The notes: a model not told the origin generated them from the sequence alone. 64,000 nucleotides of DNA from Photobacterium sp. GJ3 (GCF_018199995.1 NZ_CP073579.1:1426001-1490000), one strand, 5' to 3'. Counted from the stretch's first letter, positions 37,287 to 47,513 are shown. Program-made: numbers and translations.

Positions 37287-38456
37287 TTAATTAGACAGAA
37301 CAGACAGTAATTCTGTTTTCATGGATTCCATTTTCTGGCTGGCGGCCTGACGTTGTCTGGCGCCTTCCTGCTCAATGGTGACCACATCCTGCAGCGTGCT
37401 GATCAGTGTGGTCTGGACATGTTCAAGGGTTTCGATATCCACAACGGAACGCTGATTGCTTCGCGCAACATCCAGCGTGTTCTGGCGCAGCATGTCGGCA
37501 TTTTTACGAATCAGATCATTGGTGGTATCGTCAATTTTGTTGCTGAGCTGGACAGCTTTTTTCTGCTCCAGCATCGAAATCGCCAGCGTAAACTGCTTTT
37601 TCCATGCCGGAATCGTCAGCGTTTTGATGTTGTCGAATTTCTCAACCAGCGTCAGGTTGTTGGTCTGCACCATGCGGATCATCGGGGCGGTTTGCAGGGC
37701 CAGCATTTGCAGTGACTTCAGGTCATACACGCGCTTTTCAACCCGGGCAGCAATGTCCTTCAGATCACTGACCTGCTGCGCCAGATACGGGGAGCCTGCC
37801 GCTTCTTCAGCCATGCTATCAATTCGCTGCTGGATCAGACTCAGCTTGGCTTCACCGAACACAATGCAGGAAGACAGTTCTTTATACTCATTCATGTTAT
37901 GAATGAAGACGTTATCCAATTGATGTGCACGTTCACGCAAACTCGATTGCTGCTTATCAATTTCTTTGACCAGGCGCTCAAGCTGCGTATTCACCGAATT
38001 AAACTGGGCCAGGATTTTCTCTTTGGTGTTCTTGACCTTGGCGATCAGTTTAGAGAAGAAATTGTCCTCCCCCATCAGGGCTTCAATATTGACGCCCTTT
38101 GCCAGGCCAATCACTTCCGTCAGGTTACCGGCCATGTGCTCCAAATCTTTACACTTCACATGCTTGAGCATGTCATCCGAATAGCTGCTGATCTTCTGAG
38201 CAGACGCATCGCCCAGTGTTGCAACACCATTCGGACTGTAAATATCCATTTGGGATAATTGGCTGACCAGCGTGGTACTGAGTACTTTTGTATCAATCTG
38301 GCATTGCTCCAGCTCAGACTGATACTGCCCCATGGCCTGATCAACTGCAGCCTGGATCACTGCCTGTTCAAGCGCAACCGGAGGTTGTGCGACTTCAGTA
38401 GATTGAACCCCAGGTGCAGGGGTGGCCGTGTTTACAAAAACAGGTTTAAACGTCAT
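37287..38456 (-). CDS. TelA-family toxic anion resistance protein
   Basis: This 389-residue protein belongs to the TelA/KlaA family: long coiled helices with LTEVIGLAKGVNIEALMGEDNFFSKLIAKVK, a central coiled coil, and a C-terminal helix bundle (IPAWKKQFTLAISMLEQKKAVQLSNKIDD). TelA proteins occur with TerD proteins in tellurite and stress clusters; their chemistry is unknown. No signal peptide is present. Its start overlaps the stop of a second TelA-like gene by 11 bp (AAATGACG). Confidence 0.92.
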   Translation of the reverse strand: MTFKPVFVNTATPAPGVQSTEVAQPPVALEQAVIQAAVDQAMGQYQSELEQCQIDTKVLSTTLVSQLSQMDIYSPNGVATLGDASAQKISSYSDDMLKHVKCKDLEHMAGNLTEVIGLAKGVNIEALMGEDNFFSKLIAKVKNTKEKILAQFNSVNTQLERLVKEIDKQQSSLRERAHQLDNVFIHNMNEYKELSSCIVFGEAKLSLIQQRIDSMAEEAAGSPYLAQQVSDLKDIAARVEKRVYDLKSLQMLALQTAPMIRMVQTNNLTLVEKFDNIKTLTIPAWKKQFTLAISMLEQKKAVQLSNKIDDTTNDLIRKNADMLRQNTLDVARSNQRSVVDIETLEHVQTTLISTLQDVVTIEQEGARQRQAASQKMESMKTELLSVLSN

Positions 38457-39522
38457 TTTTATTCAGCTCCATGATACTGGCGAATAATTTTTCCTGAACA
38501 TCGTTGAGTTCGTAATACAGAGAGACTTCACTTTTCTCATGAAGCGCAATGGCAGTTAAAAACTGCTGTTTCCACACTTGAATAATGTGCGTACGGATTT
38601 CCTCAAGCTGGCTGAAACCATTCACCAGATTCGATGAATAAAGCTTGAGTTGCGGTAACGTCATCAGCAAAGACTGACGTAATACCTGAAGATTCGTGAT
38701 TTTTCGTTCCCAACGCGACAAGGCTTCTTTCTGGCTCGACACTTTATCGGCGGCAAAAGGATCCGACGCAGATTGAGACGATTGCGCCTGACTGATTTCT
38801 TCCCGAAATACGGTCAGTTTGACTTTGGCGGCCAGCACCCTTAATTCCAGTTCCTGATAAATGGACTGAACAGACGCCATACGCACTTCGAAGTCAGTTA
38901 GGGTCGACTTCATTGAAGTCAGATCCTGAAAAACAGAGTCGATTTTTGCGTCGATCTGATCACAGGCAAAATCAAATTCATGCTTCACAAATTCGATCTT
39001 CCCTTTCTTGGTTCGCATCAGTGTTGCGATTTTGCTGGTTACTTTTCTGGGATTGAATATTGAAATATCAATACTTTTCGCAATATCAATCACCGACGAT
39101 CCCATATCAGTCAGTTGATCAACTTTGCCCAGCTTGGCATAGTCCGACAATTCACCCTGAATCTCCTGAAATCGCTGCGACAAATGATTGCAGAACTCAA
39201 TCTGAGCCGTTGCGCTTTCCAGGTTGATCTCTTCTGAATACGTTCTGACTTTCAGATAATCGTTACTCGACAGCTCAACATCAGGCTGTTTCTCGGCATC
39301 AACCTGATGTTTCCAGTCTGCCGGAATATCGACCTCGCCATTCACAGATTTCACCTGATTCGAAAAAAGAACACCGGGGGAACGATGTGTTTTTTCCGGC
39401 TGTGGTGCCGCAACGGGTATCGATATTTCTTTCGGTTTCTCACGTTCAACTGAAGCGAAGTCTTTTATCTTCGGCTTATTTTCTTTGCTGGTCTGAACCG
39501 CACTGTGAAATGTTTTAACCAT
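38446..39522 (-). CDS. Divergent second TelA-like protein
   Basis: This 358-residue protein has a polar N-terminus of about 90 residues and then helical architecture parallel to its TelA neighbour (TDMGSSVIDIAKSIDISIFN, a coiled coil, then IQVWKQQFLTAIALHEKSEVSLYYELNDV). It is probably a diverged partner that forms a hetero-oligomer with TelA, which is inference. ATG at 39522 is chosen; a GTG at 39573 is also possible. The overlap with telA shows coupling. Confidence 0.82.
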   Translation of the reverse strand: MVKTFHSAVQTSKENKPKIKDFASVEREKPKEISIPVAAPQPEKTHRSPGVLFSNQVKSVNGEVDIPADWKHQVDAEKQPDVELSSNDYLKVRTYSEEINLESATAQIEFCNHLSQRFQEIQGELSDYAKLGKVDQLTDMGSSVIDIAKSIDISIFNPRKVTSKIATLMRTKKGKIEFVKHEFDFACDQIDAKIDSVFQDLTSMKSTLTDFEVRMASVQSIYQELELRVLAAKVKLTVFREEISQAQSSQSASDPFAADKVSSQKEALSRWERKITNLQVLRQSLLMTLPQLKLYSSNLVNGFSQLEEIRTHIIQVWKQQFLTAIALHEKSEVSLYYELNDVQEKLFASIMELNKNDV

Positions 39523-39969
39523 TCGTTCATTCTGCTCTAACCGGGCCAGGAACAACCTGAAATGATAAAGCACTCATATTGTTTAAACCCAAGTGATCTC
39601 ACGATTCGTGAATGAAGGTAATCGTATTACTCATTGTTTTTTAAGACAACTTTGATTATGAAAGTTACAGCAGTCATTTTTACTATCCACCCTGTCAAAA
39701 TTACTGGTTCGCAATGAATTATTTGTTTTATGAGATGGATCCAACTTTGATTCAATCAATTTAATTTTTCAGAATGAATACACTCAACCCATGATTTCCC
39801 CGAACACTGCCCGAAGTATTTTATTGTCGGAGTTTCTCAGGCAGGAATATTGATATCTCAAAGATAAAAAACCGGGTTCATCCGAAATCACGAAAGCATG
39901 TCAGGTCTTCAAGATTCAACGAGATCATGCAGGCCACTGCCCTTGCCGTGGCCTGACGTATCGATCTCT
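39523..39969. promoter_or_regulatory. Intergenic region before the terD/telA genes
   Basis: This 447-bp AT-rich gap separates the giant gene from the telA/terD genes on the same strand. CAGGCCAC-N10-GTGGCCTG (39930-39955) forms a strong stem just after the giant gene stop, without a T tail. The remaining AT-rich part near 39600-39780 is the likely promoter of the telA/terD unit, but no convincing hexamer pair stood out. Confidence 0.45.
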
Positions 39970-42900
39970 CTATGCATCTGCATGTCTATCTCGAACTTCG
40001 AGACGACGTTGTCCATCTTTTCGGGTGAACCAGCTAATCAATCGATCCCACAGGCTCAATCGGCGGCTCATGATGAAGTAACAGCACATCTCTTCCTGAG
40101 CATCAAACCCGAAAAAGATTTGATAGCCCTGACGCTGAAAATGAAGTGCAATCAACGCCGATGATTCCTGAGTTTCACCTTCAGGCTGATAGACCCGGTA
40201 AGGTTCCGCTTTCGATACCTGTTGCCAGCTCTGGTCGGGTTCGGCCAGCACTTGATCCAGTGTCGATTTGTTTCCGACAAGCACCGTTTTAGATTTCAGA
40301 AAACGCTCCAGCCACATATAAGCAGGCGTACACCCTTGATGCCATTGTTGCACCGAGGCCAGTTGCCCGACCGCCAGACCGATCACCGACGCCTGTTCCC
40401 GGAACAGAGTGACAGGAATGGGCGCATCCCCCAGCAAGTAAGGTAAAACCACGTCTTCATTCTCACGCGCCGGATCAACAACGGTAATTTCTCCCTGTCC
40501 CATCAACACAGGTGGCAGCGTTTCCCGCAGCACAGCATCGTTGTCCAGTAATGCATCAAGTTCAGGGAGTCGGTTACGTTGCCCGCGTGGCCACAGGGAC
40601 AGATGGTAAGTTCTGTGCCACAGGACCCGTTGCTGATCATCCATGACTTCAATGTCATACCGGCCAGGACGACAGTGTTCTGTCATTCCCAGATACCAGC
40701 CAAGGAAATACTCGGTATTGGGCTGAATAGTATGATTGGCCTGAACCGGCTGCCCCTGATCTTCCGGATGAGTGACTCTCACAATCACGTCAATTTCATC
40801 CGGGTAAGACAGGCCGTCCATTTCCGGGTGATAAACAACTTTCATTCCGAGAATCTTTTCGAAGGTCAGTTCAGAGATTCGCGTATTGCTGTCCAGCACT
40901 AAATAATCCGTTATATCGGGAACAACTTTCGCTTCCGGATTTTCCCGCTGAAATGATTCGATTCTTGCTTCGTCTGCCTTGTAAATACCTTCATCGACCC
41001 TGTCCAGCAGGGAGCCATATATCCGGCGACGGTATTGCCCCGCACGAATCCGGCTGACTAAATCACGAACTGTCGCTGAATCATCATCCGAAAATCGCTC
41101 CACCAGTGACATCTGGCCATCCACGACCGACAACGATTTCAGTAGCTTCAGCTGAGTGTGCTCACTGAGTCCTTGAATCGCACAGAACAAGTCATGGCGC
41201 TCCGCCAGATAACGAATCCCATGAAATAAATCATACCGAATCAAATACGGGAGCAGTCTTTCCAGTGAAATGCCAGCTTCATGCAGCTGCTGCGCGTAGT
41301 CGTTCTCACTCATCTGGCTGGGGTCATAGCAATCATGTAACGCTTGATCGGACAGTGCTGCACTGAACAGCAAGACACGCGCCCGCAATGGCTGACTCGC
41401 ATGCCACAGCACAGTGCTCAGCTCGACTTCAGCGAAACGCTGCTTCAAAGACGCAATCTGGTACAGCTTTAATTTTTCCAAGGCGGCTTCCAGACGGGTT
41501 TGTCCGGAAAAGAAAGCCATGATTTCGTCCGACCTGACGCTGATAAATTCTTCTTCGTCATCCGGGATCTCGACTTCCTGATCGAGCAGGAACGATAATA
41601 TCCTGTGGTTGATCTCCTCGCGAATCTCATCCATTAGTGCGGTATCAAAATACTCGTACCACGCAAGAGACGGATACAATTCGGTCAGCATCTGAAAGAA
41701 CTTTTGCTGATCCTCTTTCTGCAGGTAACTGACAACAGAATGGATCACCTGATCGCGATTCGGATCCTGTTTTTCAGCGGCATAGCGAGCACCATACTTT
41801 GCAAGAATCGGTTTTGCCGCAGCATCGTCGGACTGTATCAGGGTCGTCATCAGCACGGCAGTTTCCTGAAGTTCGCCAATTTCGTCTCCGACAATCGCCC
41901 GTAAATGAAGAATAATTGCAACCACATCCATGTCGACATGGAACTGCTCGGCAACCACATCCGCAACTTGTGCCGGTGCAATTTCAATCCAGAGCGATAA
42001 GAACCGCCGGCTGGTTTCCCCGAGATTCGATGAATCTTGTGCTAAGTGATGTGCCGCACTCAGATAACATTTTGCACCCAGCTGTAGCACTAAATAACCA
42101 TGACAGGGTGAATCTATGTCTGTCCTGATTGTTTGTGCCAGAATCGTCTTCAACGCCTGAACAGCATCCTCCCGACAGATTTCGTTCCGGATACACAGAT
42201 AATCTTCAAGCAAGACAAACGCCTGTGACTGTGCATCCGTGATCGGTCGTTCAAATTGCTTCAGATCGTTTCCATCATCGAGATTCCTTGAGCTTTCAAG
42301 CGCACTCAATGCCCTTTCATTCAAGCACCAGGCTCGCAAATGAGCAATCATCCCCTGGGCAAGGGACTGTTCCAGAAGCTGTTGACTCAGTGCATAAAAT
42401 GGATGGTGCTTGTGGTCACGCCGTAAGGAATACACACCGGCAAGCATCGCAATCCCTGCGGCCTTGTTTTGAGGCAACTGAACCAACTGAGGCAGAAATG
42501 TCTTCGCCTGTGCCCAGTCCGCTTCAAGCAACCCATCACAAATGAAATAGGGTCCATCTAATGCACCCCAAATTTGTTTGAAGAGGTCGAATGCCCCCCA
42601 AAAGTAAGACTTCCAATTGCACCCGTATCGCGTATAAAACTGCTCTGGTGGCATCAGCCGCACTTTGCCCAGCACAATAAACACCATTTCATCCGAGAAA
42701 GGCGTCTCATTTTTCAACTGGTAAATGACATCCAGCAAGCGAATGGCCTTCATGCGATTCAGCTCAATGTCGTCGTCCGACACAGCGCCCCTCAAAAACC
42801 AGTCATGGCCTAACCCGAACATGAAATGCATTGACAGGCAATGATCAAATTCCTCACGTCGTAACGCATACCGGATCAAATGCTGATACAGCCTGTACTG

Positions 42901-44085
42901 GCCTTCACGCGCCCGGTTCAGGATATCGCAGGGCTCGATTTCATCCTGAACAAGTTCGCCTTCTCCGAATTCCACATACCGCCACAAGGCATCACCCTGA
43001 GGGAGTGCGCCAGTGATGAATTCCTGCCAGGCAGCGACACTCTGACCAAATTCGTATTCATCATCAGATTCTTCACCTTCTTCCACAATATCGTCATCAG
43101 CTTTTTCAACCGCTGCAAAGCGTCGGTCAAACTCAGCCGGTATCACTGACGACACCTCGGCGGTCAATGCTGCCACAGACATTGTTTCGGTGAATGGCCC
43201 CGCCAGAGATACCGCGTCTGTCCTGTCTGTCCCCTGTTCATCCGGCTGAATCACCGACAGAACAAACCGCCGTGCGAATTGAATCTCGTGCGGCTCATCG
43301 GTGGCAGGAAACACATAAGGTTGCGCTTCACTACGCTGCGCGAGCAGGCTTAGTAACTGGTCAATGGTCTCCGGCTCTTTCTGACACACATGAACCAGAT
43401 TGACATGCTGGCGAAAATCAACCTGGATCAGGTTGTTGAACGGCCCTTTCAAATCACATTGTGAAAACATACGGCCGCGGGCGATATCATTATCGCAGTA
43501 ACAAAATGCCTTCAGCATCGACGCACTGAATCCATGATGAGCCACCAGCAAAGCGGGCAAATTCAGCACAGAGGGCGCAAAACTTTCATCCCAGCCAGCG
43601 ACCACATAACCCGCAGCTAAGTAAGCGTATTCAGGATAAGTAAAACCAATCAGATAAAGCGCCGCAGCACCGAAAACTTCCGCCTCATTTACGCTGAGTT
43701 TCTGCGGGCAATTCAGTGCGCGTGCGGCCAGTCGAATGCGGTCACCTGCGTCAAAGAGCTGCGCTTTCAACGCGGGATTGAAACAGGCCAGTAAGAAAAA
43801 AACGTCTTCCGGGCTCAGCTGCGCTGACAGGTTATCCCGGTGCTGCCAGGCATCAATGGACTTCCAGGACAGCAATGCTTTCATCAGTGGCTGGTGCAAA
43901 TGGTTCTTCAGCACCTCATTCACTTCGGTTTCCGGCAGAAAGCTGAGTGTGACACCCGCCGTTTCCAGTGCCTGTTCATGGCTGAGCCATCCGCAGAACT
44001 GTTGAAGGGCCTGCTGTATGGAATCGGATTGAGTCGGGTGGTAATGAATCACGTGTTGGGTATCAGATTGTTTTTGATCATGCAT
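39970..44085 (-). CDS. Giant protein of unknown function in the ter cluster (1371 residues)
   Basis: I do not recognise this family. The protein is largely helical. The first 300 residues are short hydrophobic helices. An acidic linker follows (about 325-345, DDDIVEEGEESDDEYEF), then about 700 residues of helical repeats like HEAT/TPR solenoids, and near residue 1100 a beta-rich segment (YPDEIDVIVRVTHPED, GWYLGMTEHCRPGRYDIEV) like an Ig-type fold. A basic tail (WFTRKDGQRRLEVRDRHADA) ends it. There is no signal peptide or obvious enzyme motif. ATG at 44085 is taken rather than a TTG at 44103. It lies upstream of the telA and terD genes on the same strand, which suggests a scaffold in the same stress system (inference). 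Confidence 0.8.
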   Translation of the reverse strand: MHDQKQSDTQHVIHYHPTQSDSIQQALQQFCGWLSHEQALETAGVTLSFLPETEVNEVLKNHLHQPLMKALLSWKSIDAWQHRDNLSAQLSPEDVFFLLACFNPALKAQLFDAGDRIRLAARALNCPQKLSVNEAEVFGAAALYLIGFTYPEYAYLAAGYVVAGWDESFAPSVLNLPALLVAHHGFSASMLKAFCYCDNDIARGRMFSQCDLKGPFNNLIQVDFRQHVNLVHVCQKEPETIDQLLSLLAQRSEAQPYVFPATDEPHEIQFARRFVLSVIQPDEQGTDRTDAVSLAGPFTETMSVAALTAEVSSVIPAEFDRRFAAVEKADDDIVEEGEESDDEYEFGQSVAAWQEFITGALPQGDALWRYVEFGEGELVQDEIEPCDILNRAREGQYRLYQHLIRYALRREEFDHCLSMHFMFGLGHDWFLRGAVSDDDIELNRMKAIRLLDVIYQLKNETPFSDEMVFIVLGKVRLMPPEQFYTRYGCNWKSYFWGAFDLFKQIWGALDGPYFICDGLLEADWAQAKTFLPQLVQLPQNKAAGIAMLAGVYSLRRDHKHHPFYALSQQLLEQSLAQGMIAHLRAWCLNERALSALESSRNLDDGNDLKQFERPITDAQSQAFVLLEDYLCIRNEICREDAVQALKTILAQTIRTDIDSPCHGYLVLQLGAKCYLSAAHHLAQDSSNLGETSRRFLSLWIEIAPAQVADVVAEQFHVDMDVVAIILHLRAIVGDEIGELQETAVLMTTLIQSDDAAAKPILAKYGARYAAEKQDPNRDQVIHSVVSYLQKEDQQKFFQMLTELYPSLAWYEYFDTALMDEIREEINHRILSFLLDQEVEIPDDEEEFISVRSDEIMAFFSGQTRLEAALEKLKLYQIASLKQRFAEVELSTVLWHASQPLRARVLLFSAALSDQALHDCYDPSQMSENDYAQQLHEAGISLERLLPYLIRYDLFHGIRYLAERHDLFCAIQGLSEHTQLKLLKSLSVVDGQMSLVERFSDDDSATVRDLVSRIRAGQYRRRIYGSLLDRVDEGIYKADEARIESFQRENPEAKVVPDITDYLVLDSNTRISELTFEKILGMKVVYHPEMDGLSYPDEIDVIVRVTHPEDQGQPVQANHTIQPNTEYFLGWYLGMTEHCRPGRYDIEVMDDQQRVLWHRTYHLSLWPRGQRNRLPELDALLDNDAVLRETLPPVLMGQGEITVVDPARENEDVVLPYLLGDAPIPVTLFREQASVIGLAVGQLASVQQWHQGCTPAYMWLERFLKSKTVLVGNKSTLDQVLAEPDQSWQQVSKAEPYRVYQPEGETQESSALIALHFQRQGYQIFFGFDAQEEMCCYFIMSRRLSLWDRLISWFTRKDGQRRLEVRDRHADA

Positions 44086-44505
44086 GCTTGAGCCATCAGA
44101 CAAAGAACGGATGACATTGTCTGGCGACCAATCAAGCCGACAAATTTAAAACCAAAAAAATCAATAAATTGATGATTATCAATCTGTTACTTCAACATAA
44201 TTGACCGTAATTCTGACTTTTCAGGCTGTGATTTTCACCAGGCCATCGCGACCCATCAGAAGGCATTCATATCATCGCTGCAATGATCATGGATTCGGCA
44301 ACCGCAACATCCACGGCGTCAGCATGGGTTGCTCTGGGCTGTATTCACGATGTTCTCAGGATGAATCCACCCAGATGATCGCTATCTTTTTCCTGAAAAT
44401 GGGCGCTGTTTAAAAACTTTCGTGTTCTTCACATCCTTCTGCTTGCAATGCTCTGACGCATCGTTTTTCATGACCGCGCTAACTCATGCCGCCACAGAGC
44501 AAACT
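44086..44505. promoter_or_regulatory. Divergent gap between the giant gene and the BCCT carrier
   Basis: This 420-bp region holds no supported gene. TTGAT-gatt-ATCAA (44169-44182) is a short palindrome that could bind a regulator. The exact BCCT start is uncertain, so the last 36-84 bp may be coding. Confidence 0.4.
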
Positions 44506-45969
44506 ATGCAATTATTGACCACTCACACCCAGCGCTTGATGCTGGTATCTGCCATCCTTGCTGGCGTATTTATTCTTTTTCCGTCCATCAGTGTCTATCA
44601 ACTGGCTGCCTTTACTCAGTTTGTGATCGAACAACTGGGCAATCAGGTGATTCAATTATCCACTCTGGCACTGCTGATTTGTGCAGCCATCGTGGTCAGC
44701 CCCTTCGGCAAAAAGCGTTTAGGGGACGAAGCGCCAGAATTTGGATTCATCCCCTGGCTGGTGATGCTGTTTACCACCGGCATGGGCTCGGGTTTAATTT
44801 TCTGGGGGATTGCCGAGCCCGTCTTTCATTTAGCCAACCCGCCACTGCAGTCAGACGGGATGGATCCCAAAGATACCGCACTGGCGCTGACCTATTTTCA
44901 CTGGGGCGTTCATGCCTGGTGCCTGTATGCATTGGCTGGATTAGTCATGGCCTGGGTTGCTTATGAAAAAAAACGGCCCATGCGTGTCAGTGCCTCCTTT
45001 ATCGGTAACCGGAACCCCGGATGGTTCTCTCTGGTGGACTTGATCGCTGTACTTGCCATTCTGTTCGGCATTGCAGGCGTGCTGGCCAACACCATGGCGT
45101 TGGTGGAACAGGGGGTTCGTCAGGTATTCCAGATCGAAGGAGAAATGACCGGATTCAGACTGGTCATGACCGCTGTCATTGGTGTGCTTTTTACAGCGTC
45201 CAGCGCTTTAGGATTAAAGAAAGGGATTCAGCGACTCAGCAGCCTGAATGTCTGGCTCATGCTGGCATTGTTCACGTTCGTATTCATCAATATTGACGGC
45301 AGCGCCGTGATCACGCGAATGTTTAGCTCGGTTGCTGCCTACGTGACACTGCTGCCGGACGTCTCGTTCGGGATGATTGAAGGCAGTGAAACCTGGAGCC
45401 AGGGCTGGACGGTCATTTATCTGGTCTGGTGGATTGCCTGGACGCCTTTTGTCGGACCCTTTATTGCCAGAATCAGCCGGGGCAGAACGGTCCGGCAATT
45501 TCTGATCTGTACCATCATGATCCCAACACTGGCATCGATTCTGTGGTTTTCCGGCTTTGCCGGTGCGGTGTTTGAAAGTGATTATCTGCCGGAGATCATG
45601 GCAGCGGTGAATCAGGATTACACGCAGGGGCTATTCCTGTTTTTTGCACACCTGCCCTTTAGTAACATCCTGTCGATTGCCGCACTGGTCTTGTTGCTGA
45701 CTTTCGTCATTTCCAGCTCGGATTCTGCCATTTACGCGGCTGGCATGATGACGGATGACACCCGTACCAGCAGTAAAATCAGCTGGTCTGTGATTGTGGT
45801 TGCCATGAGCATGGCATTGGTGATGTTCAACGACGTTGATTTGAATAAACAGGTCGCGATCGCAGGCGCTATCCCCTTCACGTTTGTCCTCATCGCGCAG
45901 GGGATTGCAGCGGTCGCAGAGCAGGTGCGAACCAAACCAGAGCCACTCCCGACACCGCAGCAGGAATAA
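44506..45969 (+). CDS. BCCT-family betaine/carnitine/choline-type transporter
   Basis: This protein of 487-515 residues has twelve membrane helices. It carries the family hallmarks GMGSGLIFWGIAEPVFHLANP, the long Trp-rich substrate segment (TVIYLVWWIAWTPFVGPFIARISRGRTVRQF) and ISSSDSAIY. BCCT carriers take up trimethylammonium compounds such as glycine betaine, choline or carnitine with sodium or protons, commonly for osmoprotection in marine bacteria. The substrate is not fixed by sequence. Starts at 44470 and 44422 (GTG) are possible; 44506 leaves a short N-terminus before helix 1 and has GAG upstream. No choline oxidation genes are nearby. Confidence 0.9.
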   Translation: MQLLTTHTQRLMLVSAILAGVFILFPSISVYQLAAFTQFVIEQLGNQVIQLSTLALLICAAIVVSPFGKKRLGDEAPEFGFIPWLVMLFTTGMGSGLIFWGIAEPVFHLANPPLQSDGMDPKDTALALTYFHWGVHAWCLYALAGLVMAWVAYEKKRPMRVSASFIGNRNPGWFSLVDLIAVLAILFGIAGVLANTMALVEQGVRQVFQIEGEMTGFRLVMTAVIGVLFTASSALGLKKGIQRLSSLNVWLMLALFTFVFINIDGSAVITRMFSSVAAYVTLLPDVSFGMIEGSETWSQGWTVIYLVWWIAWTPFVGPFIARISRGRTVRQFLICTIMIPTLASILWFSGFAGAVFESDYLPEIMAAVNQDYTQGLFLFFAHLPFSNILSIAALVLLLTFVISSSDSAIYAAGMMTDDTRTSSKISWSVIVVAMSMALVMFNDVDLNKQVAIAGAIPFTFVLIAQGIAAVAEQVRTKPEPLPTPQQE

Positions 45970-45976
45970 CGCTTTC

Positions 45977-46005
45977 CCCTCAGCGCCCACCTCCGGCGCT
46001 GAGGG
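45977..46005. terminator. Bidirectional hairpin between converging genes
   Basis: CCCTCAGCGCC and GGCGCTGAGGG form an 11-bp perfect stem between the BCCT gene and the converging lipoprotein gene. There is no long T tail on either side. Confidence 0.65.
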
Positions 46006-46011
46006 AATCAC

Positions 46012-47178
46012 TTACAAGCTCACGCTCTGACAATGCACCGGAATTGTCTGACCCGCGACCTTCATGACACACTGATCAGCTTCTTCACGCAGGAACTCAA
46101 AGACCTGAGCGAACTGATTATTCTCCTTCAGCGCGGCCTCATCCGGCACAGATCCTGCCACACCGGCGACCGTGGGTCGTCCGGGGCTGATTTCAACCGC
46201 TGACTTGAAGACATTCCCAGTCACTTCAATCGACCCTTGCTGCGGAATGGCCCGGATCATGATGGATGAACGGTTCGCCGTCCCGAAATCACCATAATTA
46301 AACCAGTTGTTATAAACATGAACATAACTGCCGCCGTAGCCATCTTTTTCATGCATATCAAACTGATGATAGGCGTCTTTTCCGCCGCCCTGCATAACCA
46401 GATTGTATGATGCCGTATACCCTTCTCCCAATGCGCCAGAACCGGCGATCGCATGTCGGTTATGATTAAAAATATTGCACCGGATGTCCGCGGTGGTCTC
46501 ACCGTTCTGCACCACGACCCCATAACCAAGTTCACTTTTAATATTATGGTGAATAAAGTTATGGCTGATCTGACTGTCCCTTGAACGCTTCAGCGACACC
46601 CCTGCCCAGGGCCAGCCAAAAATTTCATTATTATCGACAACAATCCCGACAGCATCACTTTGCGATTGCATCGCGATTGTCGACTTCAGGGTGTCACTCA
46701 CCTGACTTGGACCTTCAATGATCAAGCCCGTCACGCGCGCATGGCTGGCCAGTGTCATCACAGGATATCGGTCTTCATCGATGCCAGAATTCGGCAAGAC
46801 CAGTAACTTCCCCGGTTGTGCCGCTCTCCCCCGCTCCCCAAACAACGTCTGGGATGCACCAACCGACAAAGCACCCGGCTGATTCGGGATTTCAATCGTG
46901 ACACCATTGGGCACTTTGACATAGGCGTAGCCGCTATCCAGTGCCGTTTTCAATGCCGTGTAATCTGAAACCTCAATCAACTGATTGAGATCCGGCACCA
47001 GGACAGGCACTGATTTCACCCCTAGCGTGCCGCAGGTATCAGGATCAGCATACTGATCAGGATTCTCGACGAAAGCGGATTCCACGACATTTGAGGCTTG
47101 TTTCTCATCGGAATCCCCCGTACAGGCAGTCACAGACAGAAACAAAACGGGGAGAGAAAGCATCGGAATCAATTTCAT
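46012..47178 (-). CDS. Beta-helix lipoprotein (pectate-lyase-like fold)
   Basis: This 388-residue protein begins with a lipoprotein signal peptide (lipobox VTAC, Cys at residue 19) and a short acidic spacer. It then shows a right-handed beta-helix pattern (GLIIEGPS, GIVVDNNEIFGW, GVSLKRSRDSQISHNFIHHN, IRCNIFNHNRHAIAG, EVTGNVFKS) like the pectate lyase superfold. It is probably surface-anchored and acts on a polysaccharide, or it is a structural beta-helix. Catalytic residues of a known lyase family could not be assigned. There is no polysaccharide-utilisation cluster around it. Confidence 0.8.
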   Translation of the reverse strand: MKLIPMLSLPVLFLSVTACTGDSDEKQASNVVESAFVENPDQYADPDTCGTLGVKSVPVLVPDLNQLIEVSDYTALKTALDSGYAYVKVPNGVTIEIPNQPGALSVGASQTLFGERGRAAQPGKLLVLPNSGIDEDRYPVMTLASHARVTGLIIEGPSQVSDTLKSTIAMQSQSDAVGIVVDNNEIFGWPWAGVSLKRSRDSQISHNFIHHNIKSELGYGVVVQNGETTADIRCNIFNHNRHAIAGSGALGEGYTASYNLVMQGGGKDAYHQFDMHEKDGYGGSYVHVYNNWFNYGDFGTANRSSIMIRAIPQQGSIEVTGNVFKSAVEISPGRPTVAGVAGSVPDEAALKENNQFAQVFEFLREEADQCVMKVAGQTIPVHCQSVSL

Positions 47179-47513
47179 AACAGTATTCTTTTACACATAA
47201 CAATGAGCAGAGATAAAAAATATAAAACGACAATGATCGCTGCCGGCTTAAAAGGATCAAAACAATCGGCAACATTTACATCAAAACCGATTGATTGAAA
47301 CATTTTCAGAACAAGGAAAAGTGAAAGATTTATCAACTCATTCAGCATATAAGTCCTATTGGGTTGATGGCATTTTAACTGGTGGCAAAACATACAATGA
47401 CAGTGTGATATCCACTCGTAAACATGAAGAAATGTCATTCAAAAAACATTATTATTGACATAATCCATTCTCACTCCACACCCTATACTGAACAGGTATT
47501 GATCCAGGTTGAT
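47179..47513. promoter_or_regulatory. Divergent gap between the beta-helix lipoprotein and a chemoreceptor
   Basis: This 335-bp AT-rich region holds no supported gene. TTGACA (47455-47460) and TATACT (47484-47489) are present but 23 bp apart, too far for a normal promoter pair, so the promoter of the chemoreceptor is not resolved. Confidence 0.4.

Noticed and set aside
47455-47489. TTGACA and TATACT upstream of the second chemoreceptor as a promoter
   Set aside because: The spacing of 23 bp is too long for a standard sigma-70 promoter.
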